A stretch of DNA of 64,000 bases from Scheffersomyces stipitis CBS 6054 (lineage: Eukaryota; Ascomycota; Pichiomycetes; Serinales; Debaryomycetaceae): positions 372,001 to 436,000 of the forward strand of contig NC_009046.1 of the NCBI RefSeq assembly GCF_000209165.1. The letters run 5' to 3'. Below, piece after piece: positions 30,834 through 41,576 of this stretch; the first letter of the stretch is position 1; the number at the start of each line of letters is the position of its first letter. The notes below the pieces were generated by a model. That model searched no databases, was not told the origin of the DNA, and worked only from the letters and a program-made list of their open reading frames with translations. The translations under genes were made by a program, and so were the position numbers.

Positions 30834-32049
30834 AGTGGATACGTGTGATAATAATTCCGATGATCTACTACGAAGAAGACTTCAATATTAGGAACAGCAG
30901 GAGATACGTAGAGAGTTTTTATCAATTGTTTTGATTGTTTAGGCTGTAAATATTTGTTGATTTCGTCTAAACAGAAGGAATGGGTGTGCACACGACCTAC
31001 ACCCATTTGTTTGGAAATAGTGTTTTTAATTTGCCTCGTTTGGGAAAGTAAATTGACGTGTAGCAGCTAATGGGCTTTACCTTAATTTAAGGATATCGTG
31101 ATTGAATTTGGGAAGCCAAATGACAAGTTTGGGTGCTCAGGTAGGGAGACCACTAAGCTACGAAAATTTGTCAAATATTGTTGCCATAGTGGACTTTTTT
31201 GCTTCTCTTGCCATGTTTTTGTGTCATTTAGCTTGAGGCAGATGAGACTGATCTCAAACTTTTGAATCTAGTCTGCGAATTTAAAGTGCAAAAGTCGACT
31301 AGCACGTGAACATTCAAAGACGTCAGAAATTCTATCAGAATTACATAATATGAAGAGAGTTTTCTGAGTGAAAATGCTACTGAGATTCTTCTAGCAACAA
31401 AAGTAGACAGAAGGCATTTCGATAGGCACTTTCATAATGGATAACGTACAAACAGCTTTTAAATTACACAGCTTCGCACAACAGCCAACGTTGATGTTCC
31501 TTTATGGATTCTCCGTTCTGCTTCCCACTTGCTTAATCTTCTCTACCTTTTCTACTTTTTCTATACAGCTTCTTCTTCACAACTTCTTGAAAGATCCTCT
31601 CTCTTTAACAGCAGCCTTCATTGTAGATAACTGTCCTGCACGTTCCTAAATAGGCACTACCCGACGAATTACCGCAAAATCGAATTGCACAATCTGGTGA
31701 TATGGTTATCTCCAAGATGAGTGGTCTAATTTTGCAGCCGCTGCAGCTGCAGAGTGTTCCTTACTTTCTACATTCTGTGATGATTAGGATCTACTTAACA
31801 TGAATTCAGATTAGTTTTGGTTAGACTCCATTTGGCAGTGATCGCAGTCTTCGCCTATCACAGTATACCCTTTCGCGTTTTTCCGAATCTGGTCACTCCA
31901 GCCGGTAGTCGACTTCCTTACTAAATGCTAGCAGTCAAGTTTCTCTCCCATTCTTTTGTGGAATAGTTCTTTTCCCTTTCTTCACTACAAATCAGGAGTT
32001 TGGGCCTATCGACAATCTCACAAATCAGCACACTCACGTGCGGCCGGAT
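30834..32049. other. Divergent intergenic region TUB2 / Zn2Cys6 regulator
   Basis: 1.2 kb. It holds CACGTG at 31303-31308, a 12-bp palindrome CTGCAGCTGCAG at 31741-31752, and CACGTG at 32035-32040 immediately before the regulator. An ATG frame of 70 codons at 31437-31649 encodes a hydrophobic peptide of no known family and lies in the probable leader or promoter of the regulator. Confidence 0.55.
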
Positions 32050-33972
32050 ATGTATCTTGTTTTAGACGTCAATTCGTTGGAGACAGTCGAATCCAGAAGC
32101 TCTCCTACTAGTGCTCACATAGGAAGCTATAGCTCAAAGAGAATCCTCTCGAGAAACATAATCCTCGGCCCGACAAAGAGATCTCGCAATGGATGTTTGA
32201 ATTGCAGAAAGAGAAAGAAGAAATGTGACGAAAGTTTTCCCACATGCGGTTCGTGTAAGTATCGAGGAGCTGAATGTATCTGGAGAGACTCTACTAAGTT
32301 CAAGATGAAGAGGTATTCCGATTCCAGAGACTCTACAAAGAAGTCAGCAGTTGTGCGGCATGTCTCAACGAAATCTCCGTCCGAAGAACTATCAGAAGCG
32401 ATTGTTGAATCACAGGATAAGATGGAACTTTCAAAAGGCATTATAGAACTTGTTAATGATGAGATAGATCAAGTGAGTCATACTGACATCTTGAACGCAG
32501 CTGAATTGGACCAATTCGAGAATGTAGAAGACGAATTGTTTACGAACAACAATCATGAATTGACACCTTACACAACAGACTTGCGATTGGATACAAGTGA
32601 ATTCACGACCAAGAACATAGATTTCCTAATGTCTGATGATTTTAGCGACTTCCCCTATTTATCACCTACTACAACACCAATATTCAATCCGTTTAGACAC
32701 CTCGACGATAAAGCAAAGTATTTCCTTGACGGATTTATTCATAAGGTGGCACGTAATTTATGTATAGGGCCAGACTGGTGCAATTACTTTCTCAAAACGT
32801 TCTATCAGATGGCAGAACAAGACAAATCTGTTCTGTTCGCATTGGCCTCTTGGGGAGGTTTGTTCCTCGAAGGAAGCACCGACGCAACTAAGTCATATAT
32901 GATCAAGGCATATAAATCGATTACAGAGAGATTTCCTAACTTCAACGAACTCAGCAAAGAGGACATTTATATCTTGCTCAACTTTTTTTTGATAGGCATA
33001 GGTGTTCATGTTTGTGCTGGAGATGTTTCTCAGTGGAATATCTTATTTAAGCAGTGTATTGAAGTGATTCAAAAGAACGGCGGTTTGTCAGAAATATGTC
33101 GCATGTTTGACTATTCCAATGATATTAAGTGGTTAATATCCGATGTACAGTTTCATGATATAATGTCCTCAAGAGCATTTTCTAAAGGAACAATCTTACC
33201 AATGGAAGAGTACAATACCATTTTCCAACGCAACAAGATCTTGGAGCTAGGTAATTATGGTTTGGACCCACTCCAAGGATGTATCCAACCTATTTATTTG
33301 TTGTTAGGCGAGATTCTACAGGTTTCATCTGATCTAAAGTCTAAGAAGAAACATATCAATAAACTCTTAGAGGATGCACGAAAAGCATACAACGATAGTG
33401 ATAAAACTAATCCAGATTTACTCAACACTGCTACAGTTCAAGGAGAAGTAATAAACTTGCGCATATTGCGACAAAACTTCTATAATGAAATGGAGGAAGT
33501 TATCGATCAGTTGAAGGAAAAATTGAAGCGGTGTCAACCAAATATACAGCAAATGGAGCCAATTATCGATGACAAACACGAAGTCGAGTTGCATCTTACT
33601 TTGTTTGAGGTTTATCTGTATACCTGTCAATTATCGATGAATTATCAGATCAAAGGAATGCCGGCTTCGTCAGCAGAGATGCAGTCAATATTGGTCAATG
33701 CTGTGAGCTGTATCGATATTCTCGTAGATACGAAATTGGTGTCTTCATTATCTTTGCTGTTACTCTTGTGTGGTATCACATGTTGTACAGCCACTGATAG
33801 ACTAGATATGGAGGTGCGAATAAAGAAGATCCAGCTGGCATACGAGGTTGCCAATCTTACCAGAATGGTTGATATCATCAAAGAAGTATGGAAGAGGAAT
33901 AGTAACGGAAACGTATGTATAGATTGGGTGGAGGTGTGCAACGAGAAGGACTGGAATCTTTCTGTATGCTAA
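32050..33972 (+). CDS. Zn(II)2Cys6 transcription factor (Fungal_trans_2 type)
   Basis: 640 aa fungal binuclear-cluster DNA-binding regulator. The cluster is C49-x2-C52-x6-C59-x6-C66-x2-C69-x6-C76 within NGCLNCRKRKKKCDE, followed by a basic linker. The acidic region at about residues 105-175 may activate transcription. The C-terminal two thirds resemble the fungal-specific regulator domain of the Lys14/Uga3 group (LFALASWGGLFLEGS, LNFFLIGIGVHVCAGD). I cannot name the orthologue or its targets. The frame is open to a GTG at 32038, but the first ATG is at 32050. In S. cerevisiae TUB2 is followed directly by RPO41; this gene is one of those interrupting that linkage here. Confidence 0.88.
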   Translation: MYLVLDVNSLETVESRSSPTSAHIGSYSSKRILSRNIILGPTKRSRNGCLNCRKRKKKCDESFPTCGSCKYRGAECIWRDSTKFKMKRYSDSRDSTKKSAVVRHVSTKSPSEELSEAIVESQDKMELSKGIIELVNDEIDQVSHTDILNAAELDQFENVEDELFTNNNHELTPYTTDLRLDTSEFTTKNIDFLMSDDFSDFPYLSPTTTPIFNPFRHLDDKAKYFLDGFIHKVARNLCIGPDWCNYFLKTFYQMAEQDKSVLFALASWGGLFLEGSTDATKSYMIKAYKSITERFPNFNELSKEDIYILLNFFLIGIGVHVCAGDVSQWNILFKQCIEVIQKNGGLSEICRMFDYSNDIKWLISDVQFHDIMSSRAFSKGTILPMEEYNTIFQRNKILELGNYGLDPLQGCIQPIYLLLGEILQVSSDLKSKKKHINKLLEDARKAYNDSDKTNPDLLNTATVQGEVINLRILRQNFYNEMEEVIDQLKEKLKRCQPNIQQMEPIIDDKHEVELHLTLFEVYLYTCQLSMNYQIKGMPASSAEMQSILVNAVSCIDILVDTKLVSSLSLLLLLCGITCCTATDRLDMEVRIKKIQLAYEVANLTRMVDIIKEVWKRNSNGNVCIDWVEVCNEKDWNLSVC

Positions 33973-34404
33973 TTATGCTTTTCAATGTTGCAGCCACCCG
34001 GATTAGGCTCAAAATCGTATAGAAATTAATACATAATGAATATTATTGGTTTACTGCAGCAGGAATTGAAAACACAGGTTAGGAATTAGAAAGGAACGCT
34101 ACACTGAGTATGAACATGTATTCAACAATCACATTCATCTTTGTCTAAAACTGTACTTTCTCTCCTTATCACTTGGCCCATCACATTCGCTCACAATCTT
34201 CACAAGCCGCACGAAAATCGAATTATTTATACAGATTCTATTTACATCCTATATGCAGCACAATCGCGGATATGTCCACAAGAAACAGCAATTCATTTTT
34301 ATGGCTATTAGCTGTTCTTCTGTAGAGGGCAAATAGAGACAACGTCAGAATTACAACGATTTTTCTTCTCGTATAGACCCGATATAGACACACAAGGAAG
34401 AGAT
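33973..34404. promoter_or_regulatory. SED5 upstream region
   Basis: 432 bp between tandem genes. No named element recognised. Confidence 0.45.
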
Positions 34405-35403
34405 ATGTCGTTGTCGATCCAGAACAGAACGTTTGAATTCCAGCAATGTGTTACTTCCTATGATAAAATAAATAGAAAACAGCACAACTATATCAAGCCC
34501 AATAACCAAGAATGGCCACCCAAAAAGCTGAAATTCAGCCAGCAGGCTTCAATCATTGCTAAAGATATTGTACATGTGACAGAGTTGTTGAGCAAATTGG
34601 CACTTTTGGCTAAGAGAAAGCCTCTCTTTGACGATAAACCAGTAGAGATAGGTGAGCTCACATATGTTATCAAACAAGAGATCTTCAAGATTGAACAGAA
34701 CATGCAAAATTTACAACGGTTTGTGAAAGGAGATGCTAGTGTAGTTGTAGACTCGCAAACGACCCAGTTCTCCAAGAATGTGTTGAACTTGTTGAACTCT
34801 AAAATGAAGAATGTATCTGGAGAATTCAAAAATGTTTTGGAAATCAGACAGAAGAACGAAATTATGAACAAAAACAGAACCGAGAACTTTTTGTCTGCGG
34901 CCAGTAATCACCGTTCGAGCAACAATCCATCGCCGCTAGTGGAGTCAGGCGACCATCTCAGCAATCTAGGCGAAAACCCATATCTCATGAACACGCAACG
35001 AGCTGAATCGCCCCTACCATATGACCCAGATGCCGATCCAGATGTCTCGTATCCATATTCCAACGGCGAATACTTGTCAATACCCAACCAGACACAACAG
35101 ATGCTACTTATGGAAGAACAGGGTGGTCAGTATTTGCAACAGAGAAACAGAGCTGTCGAAACGATAGAGTCTACCATCAACGAGGTCGGAAATTTGTTCC
35201 AGCAGTTGGCTACTATGGTAAGTGAACAGGGTGAACAGATACAGAGAATAGACGAAAATGTGGAGGACATCAGCTTGAACATCCTGGGAGCACAGAGAGA
35301 GTTGTTGAAGTACTACGCACATATAACCAGCAACAGATGGTTGTTCTTGAAGATCTTTGGTGTATTGATAGTGTTCTTCTTCCTCTGGGTGTTGGTGAGC
35401 TGA
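34405..35403 (+). CDS. SED5: Golgi Qa-SNARE syntaxin Sed5
   Basis: Sed5 is the syntaxin of the early Golgi, used in ER-to-Golgi and intra-Golgi fusion. The product is 332 aa (about 340 in S. cerevisiae). Seen: the N-terminal peptide with RTFEFQQCV, which in homologues binds the SM protein Sly1; a helical Habc region at about residues 45-155; a Ser/Pro-rich linker; the SNARE motif at about 238-300 with the zero-layer Gln in EQGEQIQRIDENVED; GAQRELLKYY; and a single C-terminal membrane anchor at about 312-331. The start is the ATG at 34405. The next gene is SNF7, also its neighbour in S. cerevisiae (YLR026C/YLR025W, from memory) but with a different relative orientation. Confidence 0.95.
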   Translation: MSLSIQNRTFEFQQCVTSYDKINRKQHNYIKPNNQEWPPKKLKFSQQASIIAKDIVHVTELLSKLALLAKRKPLFDDKPVEIGELTYVIKQEIFKIEQNMQNLQRFVKGDASVVVDSQTTQFSKNVLNLLNSKMKNVSGEFKNVLEIRQKNEIMNKNRTENFLSAASNHRSSNNPSPLVESGDHLSNLGENPYLMNTQRAESPLPYDPDADPDVSYPYSNGEYLSIPNQTQQMLLMEEQGGQYLQQRNRAVETIESTINEVGNLFQQLATMVSEQGEQIQRIDENVEDISLNILGAQRELLKYYAHITSNRWLFLKIFGVLIVFFFLWVLVS

Positions 35404-36112
35404 TGAACTATATAGTATTTGTATCGCATACATAATAAGATGCAATGACTCTTAAAAACCTTCGTAGACGACATCTAATAATATATATGTATATATACGA
35501 TCATTATTACAGTTCATAGTTAACAATCTTTCCCAGCCTGTTCTAGATACTTGGTCTCATAGTTAAGTGTGGCTATAGTAAAAGCGTACTTGGGTCGTGC
35601 ACCGATGCGAATGTCATGTACAGAAAAACGAATGAGAAGCTCCAGATAGTGGCACTTCATCCACTCTTTTTAGGGGCTAGACAACTTCGTTACACCAGCC
35701 AGTTTCTGGGGATAAGATCCTATAGATACAAGCGACATCTACTTCGTCTCATTGATACCAGCAATACGACTTGTAAGTAAACCGCGTATTAATTTTTAAA
35801 GCAGCGAGATTTTCGAATCTCATCGTTTCTTATCTCAATCGACACACACGAGTTTCCTCTTAAACAACGATACTAACTAATATCTGCAGGTATCCAACCA
35901 AGTCAACCAGCCAATATCTAGTAACAGGAGTGATAAGACCACACCACTTTGCCGAGTCGTCTACTGTCTTACACTATCTATCGATTCTTTCCAAACGCGC
36001 GAGTACAATCATATTTTTGACTTGTAAATACTCATAGCATCCAGCATTTTGAAACTGCTAAACATTGCACTATAATTATTCATTAGACCGTATAGAAAAC
36101 AGAGCTAACAAC
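35404..36112. promoter_or_regulatory. SNF7 upstream region
   Basis: 709 bp. An in-frame extension of the SNF7 frame to 36065 begins with TTG and is treated as leader. Nothing else recognisable. Confidence 0.5.
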
Positions 36113-36781
36113 ATGTGGAACTACTTTTTCGGTGGCAACAGCCTGACTAAGAAGGAACTTCCCAAGAAGGCCATTGTTGAGTTGCGAGAACACATCAACA
36201 CCTTGAATAAGAAACGTTCCCATTTGGAACAGCAGATGGCTGATCAGGAGGCCATTGCCCGTAAGAACCTCAGCACCAACAAGGCAGCCGCCAAGAATGC
36301 ATTGAAGAAAAAGAAGGGCTACGAAGTCGCCTTGATCAAGACCGAGAACCAGATTGAATCCTTGGAAACCCAGTTGGGAGCCATCGAAGGTGCCAACTTG
36401 AACTTGGAAACCATGAAGGCAATGAAACAAGGTGCCAGTGCCATGAAACAGATACATGGCGAATACAACGTCGAAAAGGTGGAAGACACCATGGACGACA
36501 TCAGAGAACAGGTTGAGTTGGCCGATGAGATATCAGAAGCCATATCCAGACCAGTTGGTACTGAGTTCGTAGACGAAGACGAATTGGAGGAAGAATTGGC
36601 AGCATTACAAGCAGAAGAGCAACAGCAACAAGTCCCAGCACAGAAGGCTGCTCCTGAAAAGCAACCGGCCCAACAGTTGCCTAGCTTCCCTACGGTGAAC
36701 AAAGCTCAGCCAGAAGCTACTGTGGAAGAAGACGAAGACGAAGAAGCCTTGAAGGCATTGCAAGCCGAGATGGGCTTGTAA
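36113..36781 (+). CDS. SNF7: ESCRT-III subunit Snf7 (Vps32)
   Basis: Snf7 is the main filament-forming ESCRT-III subunit on endosomes, needed for multivesicular body formation and for the Rim101 pH pathway. The product is 222 aa from the ATG at 36113, which gives the family-typical opening [10 protein letters not shown]. Seen: the basic helix-1 region with [17 protein letters not shown], the conserved [26 protein letters not shown] and [21 protein letters not shown], then an acidic C-terminal half ending [12 protein letters not shown], nearly identical to the S. cerevisiae end. A Gln-rich run sits at about residues 185-190. Confidence 0.96.
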   Translation: MWNYFFGGNSLTKKELPKKAIVELREHINTLNKKRSHLEQQMADQEAIARKNLSTNKAAAKNALKKKKGYEVALIKTENQIESLETQLGAIEGANLNLETMKAMKQGASAMKQIHGEYNVEKVEDTMDDIREQVELADEISEAISRPVGTEFVDEDELEEELAALQAEEQQQQVPAQKAAPEKQPAQQLPSFPTVNKAQPEATVEEDEDEEALKALQAEMGL

Positions 36782-37441
36782 CTTCAGAAGGTTTAGATTG
36801 TAGGTCATAGTCGTCCAGAATGTGGCATACGATTTTAGTTCATGACATAATTGTAATCTTTTTTATATTACTGTTTTCATTTATTGGGTTATTGGTGAAA
36901 TACTACACCGATTGTTTGCTACTTACGATTGTTCGTTGATTATCTTTTGTGCGAGAGGCATTGTTCGCTATACATACGAGCAGGATGTTGTTCTATATAC
37001 TTTGATAATAATAATAAGATATGTACTAGAAACGCATTGTTTATACATAGAAAGGTAGTATAGGGGAGATGTTCATTGTCTCATTTCCTTCCTCCCATCG
37101 AGACAAATATATTCACTATATGTGGAACAATTACAAGAGAAATTTGTTCATTAGGCAAACTCTAACTCTACAGTTATACCATCTTATCGATTTCTTCATA
37201 TTGCCTCCGTCTCTTACTTCACACAAACTAGAGTACACCGTTTACGGGATATGGCTAGATAATCCAGGTAAGCTGTGACATAAGCAGATTTCTGTTTTCC
37301 TGCATTTGCCATCTCCTACAAATTTTTTTTGCAAAATTTATATACGATGTTTTTCACTATCTCTACAATCACAGATACTCTTGAGCTCAAATTACAAACT
37401 TGGTAGTTCTGACTGTGTAGCATACCCAGATAGTGCCCAAG
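36782..37441. promoter_or_regulatory. RPO41 upstream region
   Basis: 660 bp. A 69-codon ATG frame at 37069-37278 and longer non-ATG frames overlapping the RPO41 start match nothing. Pyrimidine-rich before the start. Confidence 0.5.
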
Positions 37442-40400
37442 ATGTTGTCGAGAAGTGTTGCGTCTTTGAAGCGAGCCAGAAGTCGCCAGCTTGCCTCTTC
37501 GGGTTTGCGCTCCATGACTACTCTCACATCTACAGCCAAACCACCTCTGTCTGTCTACTATATGCATCAGTTCCTCGAGCATTTGAAACTTCAAGACCAG
37601 GAAATCAAGAAGAGTCCTTCTATTCACAATAAAACTTTCTCAGAAATCATTGAAAATGAACCAGAATCCATTACAGATGAACAGAGACGTTTACGGGTAT
37701 GGTCTTCTGACTACGATCCAGTAACTAGGTCGCCTTTTGCCAAAGACGTTTCCCATTTACAGTCACTTTTAGAGGTTCTTTTGACTAGCAAAAACTTCGA
37801 CAGAGCTCGCAAGATCTTGGAGGCCATTCATCCTCTTTTATCAGAGCCTCATACCTTCATCTTCTCTGTGAACAAATACTTGCAGACATGGTCCCATGAC
37901 CCCTCTGTTCATTACGGAGATCTTGAGCAATTTTTCTCCACAATGGAGCAGAGATACGGAATAACAGCCAATGAGCGGACTTTTGCGATTATTCTCGCCA
38001 AATACATTTCGGAAGATGGACCTTACATCCTGTACTTGAACCGTTTCTCTCAATCCAAAAAGACTCAAATATTGTCTTATATCGATGTCATCGGAGTTGA
38101 AGGTCTCATGAAAGTTTTTTCCGATAATAGCATCAGCATTGAAGATGTCCCCGAGGATTTGGTGAACCTCTTCAGAGAAGTCAGAAACGAATTGAACGAC
38201 AAGGAAACGTTAATATCAGAACCAGAATACTTCAACGACGATAATACAGAAGTACCAACCGTCGATAAGGATGCTGAATCGTTACGTGCTGTGGACTCGT
38301 TTGGGTTGAAAGTGATTAGACATACCCTTTTGGGATTAAGAGAAGAAGCAGACTCCAAAGAGATAGTCTCTATCATCAAGCAAATGGAGGACGGTTTGGG
38401 TAACCAATCATGGTCAGACGATGAAGCATCCAAGTTAGACTTTTTCAAAGTATACAAAACGTTAAAGACTGAAGAACAACGTGAGAAATTTAATAGTGGA
38501 TTGCATTCGTTCAATCTTACCAGGCAAAGAAGATTGGAGGTCAGAGGTGCCGATGGGGCTAAGGAAAAATGGAAGCATGAATTTGAAGAAATGCAAAAAA
38601 GAGGAGCATTGCCTTTGAACAAAGGATTGAACGCTCAATTATTCCAATGGTACAAGAACTTATTGCCATATGTCAAAAAAGAAGCAGAAATGTGTCAAAA
38701 GCTAATGGATGGCAAAGTCTCCAAAACGGATCTTTCGCCGGACGAAAAGAAATTGTACAAGGACAGAGAATACTACGCCCCATACATGGTGCTTGTCCCT
38801 CCCGAGAAGATGTGTGTGATCACTATTCTTGAGTTGTTGAAATTGAACTCCACTGGTGGTATTGTAGATGGTATGAGAGCTGCCAGGGCTCTTATATCTG
38901 TAGGTAAAGCTGTTGAACTTGAATACAAGTCACAATCGTTGTTGAAGTCTGAAATCAAGGCTTTTTCAAAGAAGGTTAAGTCGACAAACCAGTGGAAGAG
39001 AATCTTGTCCAACAAGAAAAACAACATAATAGAAAATCCAGACGACTCTACCGACTGGAGTTATACAGTATATGCGAAGTTGGGAGCAGTTTTGACCAAT
39101 TTGCTTTTGTTCGTGGCAAAAGTTCCAGTCAAAGCCCATAATCCAACCACAGGCAAGACCATCACTGGAAGTCAGCCAGCTTTCTTCCATACATATCAAT
39201 TCTTAAACGGCCAAAAGCTCGGGGTTATCAAACTTCATAAGGAGATAATCAAGCAATTGGCAGGAAGATCATTATCTAATGCCGTCCAGCCACAATTATT
39301 GCCTATGCTTGTTGCACCAAGAGAATGGCACAGTTACAACGACGGTGGATATCTTTACTCTAGATCGACTTTGGTGAGAATTAAGGACTCGGCTGAAACC
39401 ACTGCATACTTGAGAAAGGCTGCTGATTTGGGTAATTTGAATGAAGTTTATGATGGATTGAATGTTCTTGGAAAGACACCATGGACTGTCAATCGTCGTG
39501 TCTTTGAAATTATCACTAGGTACTGGAACTCTGGAGAGGAATTCTTGGACATTCCACCTATTATGGAAGAACCAAACTTGCCTGAGCCATTACCTGTCGA
39601 TGCTGAGCCTGCTCAAAAGTTTGAGTATCAAAGAAAGCTCAGAAGCGCCTTGAATGAAGCAGCATCACTTAGATCTCAGAGGTGTGACACCAACTATAAG
39701 TTGGAAATCGCGAGAGGTTTCTTGGGCGAAAAGGTATTCTTCCCTCACAACGTCGACTTCAGAGGCAGAGCATATCCAATCTCACCACATTTCAACCACT
39801 TGGGTAACGATCTTACCAGATCCTTGTTCTTGTTCTGGGAAGGCAGAGAACTTGGTGAAAGAGGTTTGGAATGGTTGAAAATTCATTTGGCTAACGTGTA
39901 TGGTGTAGACAAGGCACCATTAAACGAAAGAGTTCAGTTTGTCAATGACAATTTGGAAAATGTCTTTGAATCGGCAAGAAACCCATACGATACAGATGCC
40001 TGGTGGAAGAAGGCAGAGAAGCCATGGCAGGCATTGGGTGTCTGTTTTGAATTGGAAGAAGCCTACAAATTGGAGAATCCAACTCAATATGTTTCGCACA
40101 TTCCAATCCATCAGGATGGTACTTGTAATGGTTTGCAACACTATGCCGCTTTGGGAGGTGATATTGAAGGTGCAAGGCAAGTTAATTTACTTCCTGCCGA
40201 CAGACCTCAGGATGTGTACAAGTACGTTGCCTCGTTGGTTCAAAAGAGAATCGACGCTGAAGCTGAAGAAGGGAACAAGTATGCCGTTTTCTTACAGGAC
40301 AAGATCACACGTAAAGTGGTCAAGCAAACCGTCATGACTAATGTCTATGGTGTCACCTTCGTTGGTGCTACTGCCCAAATCAAGAAACAGATAGACCAAT

Positions 40401-41317
40401 ACTTCAGCGGTGAGGAAGACGTTGCTGACTATGCAAGATACTTAACGATGCACGTTTTCAACTCCATTAGAGAATTGTTTGAAGGTGCGCATTTGATTCA
40501 AGATTGGTTGGGTGATGCTGCCAAGAGAGTCAGTAAGTCTGTACGTATTGACTACGAGGATGCCAAGTCCAATGATGGTAAACCAAACCATTTGTCTTCT
40601 GTCATATGGACCACACCTCTTGGATTGCCATGTGTCCAACCTTACAGAATATCCAAAAATCAATTGATCAAGACCAATTTGCAAGATATTTCCATTTCTG
40701 ACCCATTTAGTGCATCGCAAGTTGATGCTAGAAAGCAGCAAGCAGCATTCCCACCTAATTTTGTCCATTCGTTGGATGCCACTCACATGCTAATGACAGC
40801 AAAGGCTTGTGGGGATGCCAGATTGTCGTTTGCTTCGGTTCATGACTCATACTGGACTCATGCTGCCGATGTGGACCATATGAACAAGGAAATCAGAAAC
40901 CAGTTTGTGAAGTTGCACAGTAGTAATTTGGTTCAGGAGCTCAAGGAAGAGTTCGAAAAGCGTTATAAAAACTGTCTTCAGGTGATAAGCATTTCTGGAG
41001 AGCATCCATTGGCCAAGGAGATAAAGGAAGTTAGAAGAAATAACGTCAAGATTTTGGGCAGAGCTATGACTGCAGCTGACGAAATCTACTTGGAAAAGAC
41101 CAGATTAGAGCATTTGAACTCCGAAGATCCAGAGAAGGTCAAGATTGGTAAGGAAATGGTCACTACAGTAAGTGTTACAGAAAAATACGATTTAAATTCC
41201 ATTGTGGGAACCACCAAGAACTTCCAGATCTTGGTTCCATTGACATTCCCAGACATTCCAGCCAAGGGTGAGCTTGACGTTGAGGTAGTCAAGGAATCAC
41301 CATATTTCTTTTCATGA
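37442..41317 (+). CDS. RPO41: Mitochondrial RNA polymerase
   Basis: Single-subunit, T7-like polymerase that transcribes mitochondrial DNA. 1291 aa from the ATG at 37442; the frame runs back to a GTG at 37433. The first 25 residues are rich in Arg and Ser (MLSRSVASLKRARSRQ), a mitochondrial presequence. A variable N-terminal extension reaches about residue 400. The polymerase core is complete: catalytic Asp892 in HQDGTCNGLQHYAALGGD, the motif B lysine Lys961 in VVKQTVMTNVYGVTF, and catalytic Asp1135 in SVHDSYWTHA. The C-terminus ends ESPYFFS. It is convergent with MOB2 as in S. cerevisiae (YFL036W/YFL034C-B, from memory). Confidence 0.97.
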   Translation: MLSRSVASLKRARSRQLASSGLRSMTTLTSTAKPPLSVYYMHQFLEHLKLQDQEIKKSPSIHNKTFSEIIENEPESITDEQRRLRVWSSDYDPVTRSPFAKDVSHLQSLLEVLLTSKNFDRARKILEAIHPLLSEPHTFIFSVNKYLQTWSHDPSVHYGDLEQFFSTMEQRYGITANERTFAIILAKYISEDGPYILYLNRFSQSKKTQILSYIDVIGVEGLMKVFSDNSISIEDVPEDLVNLFREVRNELNDKETLISEPEYFNDDNTEVPTVDKDAESLRAVDSFGLKVIRHTLLGLREEADSKEIVSIIKQMEDGLGNQSWSDDEASKLDFFKVYKTLKTEEQREKFNSGLHSFNLTRQRRLEVRGADGAKEKWKHEFEEMQKRGALPLNKGLNAQLFQWYKNLLPYVKKEAEMCQKLMDGKVSKTDLSPDEKKLYKDREYYAPYMVLVPPEKMCVITILELLKLNSTGGIVDGMRAARALISVGKAVELEYKSQSLLKSEIKAFSKKVKSTNQWKRILSNKKNNIIENPDDSTDWSYTVYAKLGAVLTNLLLFVAKVPVKAHNPTTGKTITGSQPAFFHTYQFLNGQKLGVIKLHKEIIKQLAGRSLSNAVQPQLLPMLVAPREWHSYNDGGYLYSRSTLVRIKDSAETTAYLRKAADLGNLNEVYDGLNVLGKTPWTVNRRVFEIITRYWNSGEEFLDIPPIMEEPNLPEPLPVDAEPAQKFEYQRKLRSALNEAASLRSQRCDTNYKLEIARGFLGEKVFFPHNVDFRGRAYPISPHFNHLGNDLTRSLFLFWEGRELGERGLEWLKIHLANVYGVDKAPLNERVQFVNDNLENVFESARNPYDTDAWWKKAEKPWQALGVCFELEEAYKLENPTQYVSHIPIHQDGTCNGLQHYAALGGDIEGARQVNLLPADRPQDVYKYVASLVQKRIDAEAEEGNKYAVFLQDKITRKVVKQTVMTNVYGVTFVGATAQIKKQIDQYFSGEEDVADYARYLTMHVFNSIRELFEGAHLIQDWLGDAAKRVSKSVRIDYEDAKSNDGKPNHLSSVIWTTPLGLPCVQPYRISKNQLIKTNLQDISISDPFSASQVDARKQQAAFPPNFVHSLDATHMLMTAKACGDARLSFASVHDSYWTHAADVDHMNKEIRNQFVKLHSSNLVQELKEEFEKRYKNCLQVISISGEHPLAKEIKEVRRNNVKILGRAMTAADEIYLEKTRLEHLNSEDPEKVKIGKEMVTTVSVTEKYDLNSIVGTTKNFQILVPLTFPDIPAKGELDVEVVKESPYFFS

Positions 41318-41576
41318 GGGTGACTACAAAATGTACATAGATTCACGTCACCTTCTTTCCACACACATTATACATAGCATCATATTGCATTTTTGTTTGG
41401 TTTTACGCAGATAGTTAGAGAGGCTCAGTTTTTTAAAGAGTGTAAATAGTTACGTTACTTTTTGTATTAATAGATATGACATTGGGAAACTAATATCTGA
41501 ATTCATGTAAATGACCTAAACTGACTGGGCTTCCCATCAGACTTTTCTATATTATCTTGCCTTGCTGTTCGAAGCT

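Noticed and set aside
36065..36112. 16-residue N-terminal extension of Snf7
   Set aside because: It opens with TTG, and the family start MWN is at the ATG 36113.
37069..37278. 69-codon ATG frame upstream of RPO41
   Set aside because: AT-rich low-information sequence in a promoter, with no resemblance to a known small protein.
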